A stretch of 64,000 nucleotides of DNA from JAJFUV01 sp964561215 (GTDB taxonomy: Bacteria; Acidobacteriota; Terriglobia; Bryobacterales; Bryobacteraceae). Below the pieces are notes generated by a model. It did not search any database, was not told the DNA's origin, and was given only the letters and a program-made list of their open reading frames with translations. The stretch lies in contig CAZLOS010000012.1 in assembly GCA_964561215.1 (NCBI GenBank), forward strand, positions 7,018-71,017. Direction: 5' to 3'. Both the position numbers and the translations under genes were made by a program. Every line of letters begins with the position of its first letter. Position 1 is the stretch's first letter. Below are positions 35,967 to 43,192 of this stretch, piece by piece.

Positions 35967-37222
35967 GTCTTCCACAAGTCACGATTGTCGGGGGCGGGAT
36001 GATCACCCATGATCAGATCCTGCCCACTCTTTACCAGATGCAGCGTCAGGGCGTAATTGGCGAGATCGCCATTTCCGCCCTGAAGGGCCGGTTCCTGAAG
36101 GAACTGGCCGACGCCCCGATGCTCAAGCGGGCGTTTCCGGGCCAGTCCTTCCGCGCCTATCCCGACCTCGGCGGCGATCTCGACAAAGCCTACCCGGACC
36201 TGTTCCGGGAAGTGCTGGAGAAGATGCCGCCGCGCAACGTGGTGGTAGTGGCGGTGCCGGATCAGCTCCACTTCAATACCATCCTGGCGGCTCTCAAAGC
36301 CAATCAGCACGTCTGCACGGTGAAGCCCCTGGTGTTGACCGCCAAAGAGGGCGAGATCATCGAAGAGGAAGCCTACAAGCGCGGCCTGGTGGTCGGAGTC
36401 GAGTACCACAAGCGTTTCGACGACCGCAGCCTGCTGGCTCGCCGCCGCTATCGCGAGGGCATGTTCGGCGAATTTCGCCTGGGCACGGCGGCGCTGCTCG
36501 AAAAGTGGTACTACCGCCACTCGAATTTCCAGAACTGGTGCACGGCGGAGAATTCCGATGCGTTCGCATACGTCGGCTGCCACTACGTCGACCTGGTTCA
36601 CTACATCACGGGCCTGCTGCCCAAGTCGGTGAGCGTCTACGGCATTCTCGACAAGTACCCGAACGGCAGAGAGGGCTACCTGTGGACCGACGCGCGCATC
36701 ATCTGGAACAACGGCGCGGTGCTGAACGTGCAGAACGCGCTGGGATTCCCGGACGATGCGCCGGGCACCAACATCCAGGGCCTCACCATGTACTGCGCGG
36801 GCAAGGAAAAAGGTGCCTGGCTGCATCACGACGATCAGTACCGCGGCATCGAGTACTGCTTCACTGAAAAGCCCGGCGGCGCCGGAACAACCGTTTACAC
36901 GGAGCCTAGCACCGACTACTTCCAGTACGTCGATGTGGGCGGGCCGGGACTTCTGCCGGTGGGCTACGGGTTCCGTTCGGTGGAGTACATCGTCAAGGCG
37001 TGCATACGAGCCGAGACCGAGACCAAGGGCCTGACGGAGAGCGAAGCGCTTACCAGGCGCCAAGCCATCGTCAAGGAGTACGACCAGGCCGGCATCATGG
37101 CCACTCCCGCCAACAGCCGTTTCAACGAACTGGTGATGGAGGCAGGCCGTTTGTCGATCCTCAACGGCGGCCGGGAAGCCGTTATCGAATACGGCCCCCC
37201 GGGCAGAGTCAGTTTCCGTTAA
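35963..37222 (+). CDS. Gfo/Idh/MocA family NAD(P)-dependent oxidoreductase
   Basis: This is a 419-residue protein. The N-terminal Rossmann domain begins VTIVGGGMITHDQILP, and VVVAVPDQLHFNTILAALKANQHVCTVKPL ends it with the conserved lysine-proline seen in this family. The C-terminal alpha/beta dimerisation domain starts at GVEYHKRFDDRSL. Members oxidise or reduce sugar or cyclitol hydroxyls. It overlaps the aminotransferase stop, and a strong terminator follows 24 bases later, so the two genes form a closed operon. Substrate is not predictable from sequence. Confidence 0.9.
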   Translation: MSLPQVTIVGGGMITHDQILPTLYQMQRQGVIGEIAISALKGRFLKELADAPMLKRAFPGQSFRAYPDLGGDLDKAYPDLFREVLEKMPPRNVVVVAVPDQLHFNTILAALKANQHVCTVKPLVLTAKEGEIIEEEAYKRGLVVGVEYHKRFDDRSLLARRRYREGMFGEFRLGTAALLEKWYYRHSNFQNWCTAENSDAFAYVGCHYVDLVHYITGLLPKSVSVYGILDKYPNGREGYLWTDARIIWNNGAVLNVQNALGFPDDAPGTNIQGLTMYCAGKEKGAWLHHDDQYRGIEYCFTEKPGGAGTTVYTEPSTDYFQYVDVGGPGLLPVGYGFRSVEYIVKACIRAETETKGLTESEALTRRQAIVKEYDQAGIMATPANSRFNELVMEAGRLSILNGGREAVIEYGPPGRVSFR

Positions 37223-37246
37223 GCTAACGCAACACCTTATACACGC

Positions 37247-37287
37247 TGCGCCGCCCTCGGTCTTCTCCGTTGGCGGCGCACTTTTTT
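37247..37287 (+). terminator. Rho-independent terminator after the aminotransferase/oxidoreductase operon
   Basis: A perfect 9-base inverted repeat, TGCGCCGCC and GGCGGCGCA, is separated by a 16-base loop and followed by C and six T. The stem is fully GC-rich and the T-run is in the right place for rightward transcription. It is the clearest intrinsic terminator in the window. Confidence 0.88.
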
Positions 37288-37347
37288 GGCCGCGGCCGCG
37301 GTGGGTAACATCGGCTTCAGTTATACTGAGTGATCGATTTCCAATTG

Positions 37348-37938
37348 ATGGCCATGGAGGTTACATTGCGGCTACGAAATGGTGTGACTGGTCTGGCGGT
37401 ATTTCTCCTCTTGACGAGCAGTCTGCCGGCACAGCAGCCGCAAGCAGCGGCTCCGGCGGCCAAGCCCGCGCCGGGGCCGAAGAGTCTCAAGATGATCGCC
37501 ACGCAGGGCGAGGGCGCGACGAACCGCATCAAGGCACGTTCCGCCGTTCAACCCGCCGTGGAAGTGCGCGACGAAAACGACAAACCCGTCCCCAATGCGC
37601 AGGTGGTCTTCCAACTGCCGGCTTCCGGACCCGGAGGTGTGTTTTACGACCTGGCACGAACCCAGACCGCGCGCACCAACGAACGCGGGCAGGCTGTAGC
37701 TTCCGGCCTCACTCCGAACAACATCGAGGGCCGCTTCGACATCAAGGTAACGGCCTCCGCGGGCGAAGCCAGGACAAGCATCGTGATCGCGCAGAGCAAC
37801 ATCGATCGACCGAGCAAAGACCTGGCTGTCTCCGGCAAAACCCGGTGGTGGAAGCCGGTGTTGATCCTGGGAGCCGCGGCCGTGGCGAGCGGCGCCATTT
37901 ACGCCGCCCGTAGCGGCAACGGCTCTACGGCGCAATAG
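37348..37938 (+). CDS. Exported Ig-like (Big-1-type) domain protein with C-terminal membrane span
   Basis: This is a protein of about 196 residues. A signal or anchor segment (VTGLAVFLLLTSSLPAQQ) is followed by an alanine/proline-rich linker. One beta domain then reads AVEVRDENDKPVPNAQVVFQLP and RTNERGQAVASGLTPNNIEG, the pattern of bacterial Ig-like group 1 or carboxypeptidase-regulatory domains. After it come WWKPVLILGAAAVASGAIYAA, a membrane span, and a short tail. It is probably anchored in the envelope with the domain outside. The start is uncertain: ATG at 37348 or 37354, or a GTG at 37330. Function unknown; it is followed 42 bases later by the thioredoxin gene. Confidence 0.72.
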   Translation: MAMEVTLRLRNGVTGLAVFLLLTSSLPAQQPQAAAPAAKPAPGPKSLKMIATQGEGATNRIKARSAVQPAVEVRDENDKPVPNAQVVFQLPASGPGGVFYDLARTQTARTNERGQAVASGLTPNNIEGRFDIKVTASAGEARTSIVIAQSNIDRPSKDLAVSGKTRWWKPVLILGAAAVASGAIYAARSGNGSTAQ

Positions 37939-37980
37939 CGGCTCGCGGCGGAGCCCAAAACCAGGAGGGTACGAACACCA

Positions 37981-38493
37981 ATGACGGATTCACGCAGTCT
38001 GACCACGCGCCGTTTCCTGGTGCTGGGCGTGCCCCTCTGCGCGTTGAGCCAGGCGCTTGGCGCGATCGACCGGGGCGAGGCGGCACCCAGCTTCAATGCC
38101 AAGACCCTTGGCGGCGAGCGCATCACGAACGACACCGTGAAGGGGAAGGTGGTTCTGATCCAGTTCTGGACCACGTGGTGCCGGTACTGCCGCAGGGATC
38201 AGCCCGCGGTAGACGAATTCGCCGGCAAGTATGCCGATGCGGGCCTGGTGGTGATCGCGGTGAATGTGGGCGAACCCCGGAAAAAGGTGCTGGACTACCT
38301 CAAGACCTCGCCGCGGCAGGCCAAGATCGTTCTGATGGAAGACACGAATCTTGGCGCGGTGTTCAACGCACGTGGGTTCCCGTACTACATCGCGATCGAT
38401 GCCAAAGGGCGCGTCGCCGGGGTGCAACCTGGCTCCGGCGGCCGCGAGATGCTGCGGGAACTGATCGGCCGCGCCGGTTTGCGCGTCGAGTAG
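37981..38493 (+). CDS. TlpA/ResA-like exported thiol-disulfide protein
   Basis: This 170-residue protein starts with a twin-arginine-like leader (TTRRFLVLGVPLCALSQALG). The thioredoxin fold has PSFNAKTLGGERI at its start, the redox motif W-C-R-Y-C (C67, C70) in FWTTWCRYCRRD, and the cis-proline region ARGFPYYIAIDAKGRV. Such proteins reduce disulfides on cytochromes or exported proteins, or act in oxidant defence. A GGAGGG ribosome site lies about 11 bases upstream. No cytochrome maturation gene is beside it, so its partner is unknown. Confidence 0.88.
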   Translation: MTDSRSLTTRRFLVLGVPLCALSQALGAIDRGEAAPSFNAKTLGGERITNDTVKGKVVLIQFWTTWCRYCRRDQPAVDEFAGKYADAGLVVIAVNVGEPRKKVLDYLKTSPRQAKIVLMEDTNLGAVFNARGFPYYIAIDAKGRVAGVQPGSGGREMLRELIGRAGLRVE

Positions 38494-38528
38494 CTCATCT
38501 TACCGGCAGCGCTGGACGGTGTAAACAA

Positions 38529-38630
38529 TTGAAACATTCCACTCTGCGATCCATTCTCACCGACGGGCACTTTTGGGCGCCCGTGGGAGCCCTGGTCTTC
38601 GGGATTGCCCTCCTGGTGGCGCTCCGTTAA
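38529..38630 (+). CDS. 33-residue single-span membrane peptide before the sugar transporter
   Basis: A TTG at 38529 opens a frame reading KHSTLRSILTDGHFW, then APVGALVFGIALLVALR to a TAA. It ends four bases before the transporter ATG. The profile is a short amphipathic start and one membrane span reaching the C-terminus. Tiny proteins with a similar F-W-x-P-V-hydrophobic pattern are, from memory, common in acidobacterial genomes, but I cannot verify that here. The non-ATG start and weak ribosome site lower confidence. Confidence 0.45.
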   Translation: MKHSTLRSILTDGHFWAPVGALVFGIALLVALR

Positions 38631-38634
38631 GCCC

Positions 38635-39930
38635 ATGAACGCTACATCAGGAACCACCACCCGGTTATCCTCCCGCTCCTTGCACACGCTCGGCGTAGCG
38701 TGCGGATTGGGCGCGGGAGCGTGGCTTGGACTGGCCGAAGCTCCCGCGAAGCTGGTCACCGTGGGCTTCTCGCCGTTTATCATCTCGCTCGGCATGGTGG
38801 CGGGAGTCTTTGTCGCGCGGTGGACCGTGCCAACGCTGCTCAAGGGCGCCGGGTACGTTTGGCTCGATCTGCGCGAGAAGGCGCATCTCGTGGTCTGGGC
38901 CGTGTTGGCCGGTATGCTGTGGGCCGTGGCGAACACTCTCACGGTCTTTGCGATTCGCAACGTCGGGCTCTCGATCGCCTTCCCCCTGTGGAACACCAAC
39001 AGCCTGGTGGGGCTGTTCTGGGGCTGGCTGCTGTTCAACGAATTGCGCGGCGGGGGAGCGCGGCAGTGGACCAAGGTGGTGGGTGGAGCGCTCGCCATCG
39101 TGGCGGGCGCGTGCCTGCTGGCGCTGGCGACCACACACCAGGCCACCACGGTTCCGCGAGGTGCGCTGTTGGGCGTTCTGGCGGCGTTGGGGGCGGGCGT
39201 GCTGTGGGGCACGATGTACATCCCCTACCGCAAGGCTTACATCAGCGGCATGAACCCGCTCTCCTTTGTCACGGTGTTCACATTCGGTGAGCTTGGCACG
39301 GTGTTCGCGCTTTCCGCTACGTTTCACGGTGGAGTGTCCGGGTTGGTGGCTGAAATGGCCAAAGCGCGCCCGGCGATGTTCTGGCTCTTCCTGGGCGGAT
39401 TCTGCTGGGTGTTGGGCGACCTGTTCCAGCAATACGCGGCAAAGTACGTCGGCATAGGCCGCGGCATTCCGCTTTCCAACACCAATCAACTGTGGGGATT
39501 GGCCTGGGGAGCGCTGGTGTTCGGCGAGCTTGCCAATTTGGGCCCGGCCGGCAGGGTCCTCGTGATCGCAGGCTCGGCCGTCATGATTTTGGGAGCCGTT
39601 GCCATAAGCATGGCGGAGCCGCCGGCATCGGAACGGGAGTCCTGGCGCAAGGCGATGGAGCGGGAGTGCGACCGCTACGGGCTGGATCGAGAGTGTGTCG
39701 CCTCGATCCTGAAAGGCGAAGATCCTTTGGCCGAGCGCGTCTCCGGCCGGCGCTGGTGGGAGTTCGCCATCGTGGGCGTCGCCATCGCGGTTTTCGTGTG
39801 GCTCGCGGCAAGCGCGCAGCGCCAACCGATTGCGATCAACACCGGCTGGATGATCGTGTTGAGCGCGGCTTCGCTCGCCTTCCTGATCGTGTGCGGCTAC
39901 TTATTGTGGAAGCGCACGCGTTTCTCCTAG
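38635..39930 (+). CDS. Sugar transporter of the drug/metabolite superfamily (RhaT/GRP-like)
   Basis: This 431-residue protein has ten predicted membrane spans in two repeats. Signature stretches are GVACGLGAGAWLG, NVGLSIAFPLWNTNSLVGLFWG and, in the second half, GIGRGIPLSNTNQLWGLAWGALVFGE, which resemble rhamnose/proton symporter RhaT and the glucose/ribose porter family. An insert of about 75 charged residues (SERESWRKAMERECDR onward) sits before the last span. It likely imports a monosaccharide. The ATG at 38635 follows the small peptide gene by four bases. Confidence 0.8.
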   Translation: MNATSGTTTRLSSRSLHTLGVACGLGAGAWLGLAEAPAKLVTVGFSPFIISLGMVAGVFVARWTVPTLLKGAGYVWLDLREKAHLVVWAVLAGMLWAVANTLTVFAIRNVGLSIAFPLWNTNSLVGLFWGWLLFNELRGGGARQWTKVVGGALAIVAGACLLALATTHQATTVPRGALLGVLAALGAGVLWGTMYIPYRKAYISGMNPLSFVTVFTFGELGTVFALSATFHGGVSGLVAEMAKARPAMFWLFLGGFCWVLGDLFQQYAAKYVGIGRGIPLSNTNQLWGLAWGALVFGELANLGPAGRVLVIAGSAVMILGAVAISMAEPPASERESWRKAMERECDRYGLDRECVASILKGEDPLAERVSGRRWWEFAIVGVAIAVFVWLAASAQRQPIAINTGWMIVLSAASLAFLIVCGYLLWKRTRFS

Positions 39931-40023
39931 TAGTTGTGTCTTCCGTGTGCGTCCGGTTCCACCGTCTACGCAATGGGGGCCTGTTTTCGCGGCGGGGTCG
40001 CATGTGGGTTGCACGGAATGGGC

Positions 40024-40290
40024 TCAGAACAAGTTCGAATGCGTTCCCGTGCGAACCAAGTACAGGTCGTCGCCGTCCACCCTGTAGATCAACAGCCAGT
40101 CCGGCTCGATGTGACAGTCGCGGTGATGGCTCCACTCGCCGCCGAGCGGGTGGTCCTTATACCAGGCCGGCAGCGGCTTCCCCTCGGTCAGCAGCAGAAT
40201 TGCCTCACGCAGCTTCGCCATATCCTTGCCGCGCTTCTGCGCTAGCTTCACGTCGCGGCGGAACTGGGCGCCGCTGATCGGGGTCCGCAA
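40024..40290 (-). CDS. yafQ: YafQ-type ribosome-dependent mRNA interferase toxin
   Basis: This is an 88-residue RelE-superfamily toxin. The C-terminal half carries the YafQ pattern: LGGEWSHHRDCHIEPDWLLIY and VRTGTHSNLF, with histidines and an aspartate at the catalytic places. YafQ cuts mRNA at the ribosome and is blocked by DinJ. It begins with TTG at 40290, only three bases after the antitoxin's TGA and in the same frame as the antitoxin (TGA TCG TTG); no ATG or GTG is available upstream. It is tail-to-tail with the sugar transporter. Confidence 0.9.
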   Translation of the reverse strand: MRTPISGAQFRRDVKLAQKRGKDMAKLREAILLLTEGKPLPAWYKDHPLGGEWSHHRDCHIEPDWLLIYRVDGDDLYLVRTGTHSNLF

Positions 40291-40293
40291 CGA

Positions 40294-40548
40294 TCAGATC
40301 CCCAGATCCTTGAAAAGCGCCTCGGCGGAACGATGCCGCTTCCCTTTGCCCATGTCGGCGGCGCTCATCGCCTTCACTGTGGTGGCGTTGGGGGTTTTCA
40401 CCTCGAACGGCAGTGCCTTCTCCACGGCCACGCGGACCAGCAGCATACGGACAGCGTCGGAGACGGACAGGCCCATCGCGGTCAGCGTTCTGGCTGCCGC
40501 TTTCTTTGTTTTCTCGTCCACGCGCACGTGAACCATGCTGGTTGTCAT
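40294..40548 (-). CDS. dinJ: DinJ/RelB-type antitoxin
   Basis: This 84-residue protein starts with a ribbon-helix-helix motif (MVHVRVDEKTKKAAARTL, then MGLSVSDAVRMLLVRVA), the DNA-binding and dimerisation part of RelB/DinJ. The C-terminal tail (SAADMGKGKRHRSAEALFKDLGI) would wrap the toxin. An AGAGG ribosome site stands 9 bases before the ATG, giving much stronger initiation than the TTG of the toxin gene behind it, which fits excess antitoxin. It should repress its own promoter through the palindrome upstream. Confidence 0.92.
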   Translation of the reverse strand: MTTSMVHVRVDEKTKKAAARTLTAMGLSVSDAVRMLLVRVAVEKALPFEVKTPNATTVKAMSAADMGKGKRHRSAEALFKDLGI

Positions 40549-40564
40549 GATCTGCGCCTCTTGA

Positions 40565-40577
40565 GATACATTGTATC
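40565..40577. promoter_or_regulatory. Palindromic operator over the -10 box of the dinJ-yafQ operon
   Basis: On the minus strand GATACAATGTATC is a perfect 6-base inverted repeat around one base. It contains TACAAT (40575 down to 40570), a good -10 box placed 21 bases before the antitoxin ATG. A ribbon-helix-helix antitoxin binding here would block RNA polymerase. No clear -35 box is seen. Confidence 0.62.
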
Positions 40578-40850
40578 GCAGGAAGGCGTAACAGGGAGCC
40601 TGCCAATAGCGTGGGTGGACGACGTTGATGTCAAAACATTAGAGAAACGTCTCGCCGGTTTCATACAGAGCAAGTGCCTTTTCGAAATGGCTTGGCGATG
40701 TGTCCGGCGTACCGGCCGTCACAGTCGAACCGAAAGTCCCTTGCGTTCCCGACGACCGAAGCAAAGGTCCCCTTCGCGGGCACGGACCGGCGTGCCCACG
40801 AACTCGGGATCGGCCTGCCGGCGCTCGTTCACCTTGGGATCGATGGAGTC
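40578..40850. other. 273 bases without a convincing gene
   Basis: The stretch lies between the toxin-antitoxin promoter and the end of the MFS transporter gene. Several frames are open on both strands but none has a domain, a ribosome site or a sensible start. Parts read as low-complexity arginine/serine-rich peptide in every frame. It may be the eroded remains of a gene or simply spacer. Confidence 0.4.
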
Positions 40851-41975
40851 TTAAGCAGCCTGCGCCAGGCGCCGGCGCAGAACGGCCCAAAGACCCGCGA
40901 GCAGCAGCGTGGCGGTTGAGGCCGGTATCAGGGCCGCCAGCGGGTATCCGGTCGCGCCTACGATCCGGCCGGCCACCCAGGGCAGCGTCGCTCCTCCGAC
41001 GCTCGCCATCAGGAACACCACCGACACGTTGCGCCCGCCGGACGAAGTGTAGGCGGCGACCACGTTCGGGAATATCGTGGCCAGGCCCAGCCCGCTGATC
41101 GCGCACCCGGCCATCAATCCGGGCAGCGTGTGGACGGCGGCGATCGTGCCGATCCCCATCGCCAGCACCAGGAAACTCGCCCGGAGCATGCGATCAATGC
41201 CCACGCGGCTGACCAGGAACGGCGCGGCGGCCCGCCCGGTGAGCAACGCGCCCCAAACGATACTTAACGTGAGCCCCGTTTGGAACGTGTTCGCGCCCAG
41301 CGTGCGCATCCCGTAAAGCGGCATCCAACCGGCGATGGTGGTTTCGGTACCAACGTAAAACAGCAGCATCGCGCCCGAAAGCAGTGCGTTGGCGGTACCC
41401 TCCTTCGCCGGTCCAGGCTCTGATGCCACGGATCCGTGCGGCGATATCAATACTATTCCCAGGCAGGCGGCCACCATCAGCGGCGCCAGGAGGAAGGCGA
41501 TGGCGCCCGCACCGTAACGAGCGAGCAGCGCGGGGAGAATCATGGGACCGCCCACCGCGCCTGCGCCCCAGCAGAAGTTGAGTACATTCACCATGACGGG
41601 TCCGCGGCGGCTGAGTGTTCCCATCGCCAGGTTGGAAGACGGATTGAGCGTGCCAATCCCGATGCCGTACAAGCAGACGGCGGCGAGGATAGCGGGCCAG
41701 GTGGCCAGGGCGAATAGCGCCGCACCGGAGGCGAGTAGCGCGTACCCCAAGCCCAAGGCCACGCGGAAGCCGAAACGGCGCAGGACGATGCCCGAGGAGA
41801 TCACGCCCGTGGCTCCGCAGCAGAATTGGGCGGGGAACAACCACGCCGTGGTGGCGGGCGGCATGGCGTACTGCCTGGAAAGAAACGGCAACAGCACGCC
41901 CGTCAGGGTGGTCATCACGCCCACCAGGACGAAGCTCGCGGCGATGACCGTGAGCGTGAGGCGGCGGTCCGGCAT
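40851..41975 (-). CDS. Major facilitator superfamily transporter
   Basis: This 374-residue protein has about twelve membrane spans. Conserved MFS features include TTAWLFPAQFCCGATGVISSGIVLRRFG, the short loop-2 motif region, and in the second half SIVWGALLTGRAAAPFLVSRVG, ending AVLRRRLAQAA. The compact size and FucP-like flavour suggest a sugar or small-metabolite porter, which fits the neighbouring glycosidase and ribulokinase genes. It starts 17 bases after the upstream same-strand gene, so both form an operon. Confidence 0.83.
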   Translation of the reverse strand: MPDRRLTLTVIAASFVLVGVMTTLTGVLLPFLSRQYAMPPATTAWLFPAQFCCGATGVISSGIVLRRFGFRVALGLGYALLASGAALFALATWPAILAAVCLYGIGIGTLNPSSNLAMGTLSRRGPVMVNVLNFCWGAGAVGGPMILPALLARYGAGAIAFLLAPLMVAACLGIVLISPHGSVASEPGPAKEGTANALLSGAMLLFYVGTETTIAGWMPLYGMRTLGANTFQTGLTLSIVWGALLTGRAAAPFLVSRVGIDRMLRASFLVLAMGIGTIAAVHTLPGLMAGCAISGLGLATIFPNVVAAYTSSGGRNVSVVFLMASVGGATLPWVAGRIVGATGYPLAALIPASTATLLLAGLWAVLRRRLAQAA

Positions 41976-41992
41976 CGTTGGTCAGCCGTCCG

Positions 41993-43099
41993 TCAGAGCC
42001 GCTCCAGTGCTCGACAAACGTGATGCACAAACGTGACGTTATCGGATTGCACGTAATGCATCGCGCCGCCCATGCGCGAGAAGCTCTTGCAGAAGCGCAG
42101 GTAGTAGGCCGGATTCGTCTTGGGAGGCTCGCCTTGGGTCCAATCCCAATTGCCGCCGTCCTGCAGGTCCACCACGTAGATGGTGTGGCCGCTCACGATG
42201 GCGCGGCCGGCCTGCAGCCGCAGGTTGTTCACGCAACTTAAGCTCTTTTCAAAAACCTGCGGGGCCATGATGGCGGTGCCGATCGAGAGCACCACGCCGT
42301 TGTCGAGCGTCTCCATGGAATCGCCGATCAGGCGGAAGTCGATGCCGGCGGCGCGTCCGATGGCGGCGCCGTTGAAGATGGGGTGCGTCGCGATGATGTC
42401 GTAGCCGATGCCGGGGTGGACCGTCATGGGGACATGGTGACGGAAAGCCTGGGCGAGGATGGAGGCCTGCTTCCATCGATGCTGGATGGCCACGCGTCCG
42501 CCGGGAATGTTCCACTGCCGCATCACCACCAGCAACTCGGCGCGCGCGGGCGCCAGCGGGTGCGCGGGCTCGGCCCTGAGGGCGGATTCCAACTCTTCCG
42601 CCGCGGGCAGATCCACGCCGTCCTCCAGGATGAAGCGCCCGAGCGACGTACCGTAACCTTCGCCGCGCAGAGCGCCGGCAAGCAGCGCCAGGTGAATGTT
42701 GCGGCCGGTTTCGTCCCAAGCTCCGAACGTGCCTGTGGCGACGTTCTTCTCGACGCTCTCGGTGGAGCGGCCCAGCCAGGAGTACTCCCAGTCGTGTATC
42801 GAGCCCGCGCCGTTGGTCGCCAGGTGCGTCACCCAACCGCGCGACATCATGCGATCGAGGATCGGCGCCGCGCCGTTGCGCAGCAGGTGCGCGCCGTACA
42901 TCAGGATGACGCCTGCGCCGCGCCGGCGAGCCTCGGCGATTCGCACCGCCGCACCGTTCACCATTCGCCCCACCTCGGGCGAACACTCGCGCGGAGACGA
43001 GTCCGGATCGATCAGAATGTCTTCGACCTTCGTCAGGCTCACGCGCTGAGCGAGCGGATAGACTTTGAGCTTGGACCAATCCTGCGGGGTAGGTTTCAT
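41993..43099 (-). CDS. Deoxyhypusine-synthase-like protein of unknown function
   Basis: This is a 368-residue protein without signal peptide. Segments THLATNGAGSIHDWEY and NVATGTFGAWDETGRN, together with VHPGIGYDIIATHP, recall the NAD-binding fold of deoxyhypusine synthase and its bacterial relatives; the catalytic lysine of the true enzyme could not be located with confidence. Bacteria lack eIF5A, so homologues act on other substrates (for instance homospermidine) or are unknown. It precedes the MFS transporter on the same strand and is divergent from the GH36-like gene. Family call is from recall of motifs and should be held lightly. Confidence 0.5.
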   Translation of the reverse strand: MKPTPQDWSKLKVYPLAQRVSLTKVEDILIDPDSSPRECSPEVGRMVNGAAVRIAEARRRGAGVILMYGAHLLRNGAAPILDRMMSRGWVTHLATNGAGSIHDWEYSWLGRSTESVEKNVATGTFGAWDETGRNIHLALLAGALRGEGYGTSLGRFILEDGVDLPAAEELESALRAEPAHPLAPARAELLVVMRQWNIPGGRVAIQHRWKQASILAQAFRHHVPMTVHPGIGYDIIATHPIFNGAAIGRAAGIDFRLIGDSMETLDNGVVLSIGTAIMAPQVFEKSLSCVNNLRLQAGRAIVSGHTIYVVDLQDGGNWDWTQGEPPKTNPAYYLRFCKSFSRMGGAMHYVQSDNVTFVHHVCRALERL

Positions 43100-43192
43100 A
43101 TTGGGAGCTTACTTTTGATTTTACCGCGCCGCCCGCGCTTGACACGCGTTCGCGGATTCTGTTGCACTCGACTTGACCACGCAAACGTCCCT

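Noticed and set aside
42383..43192. Long upstream extension of the GH36-like frame
   Set aside because: It is antisense to the deoxyhypusine-synthase-like gene, and a signal peptide starts cleanly at 43193.
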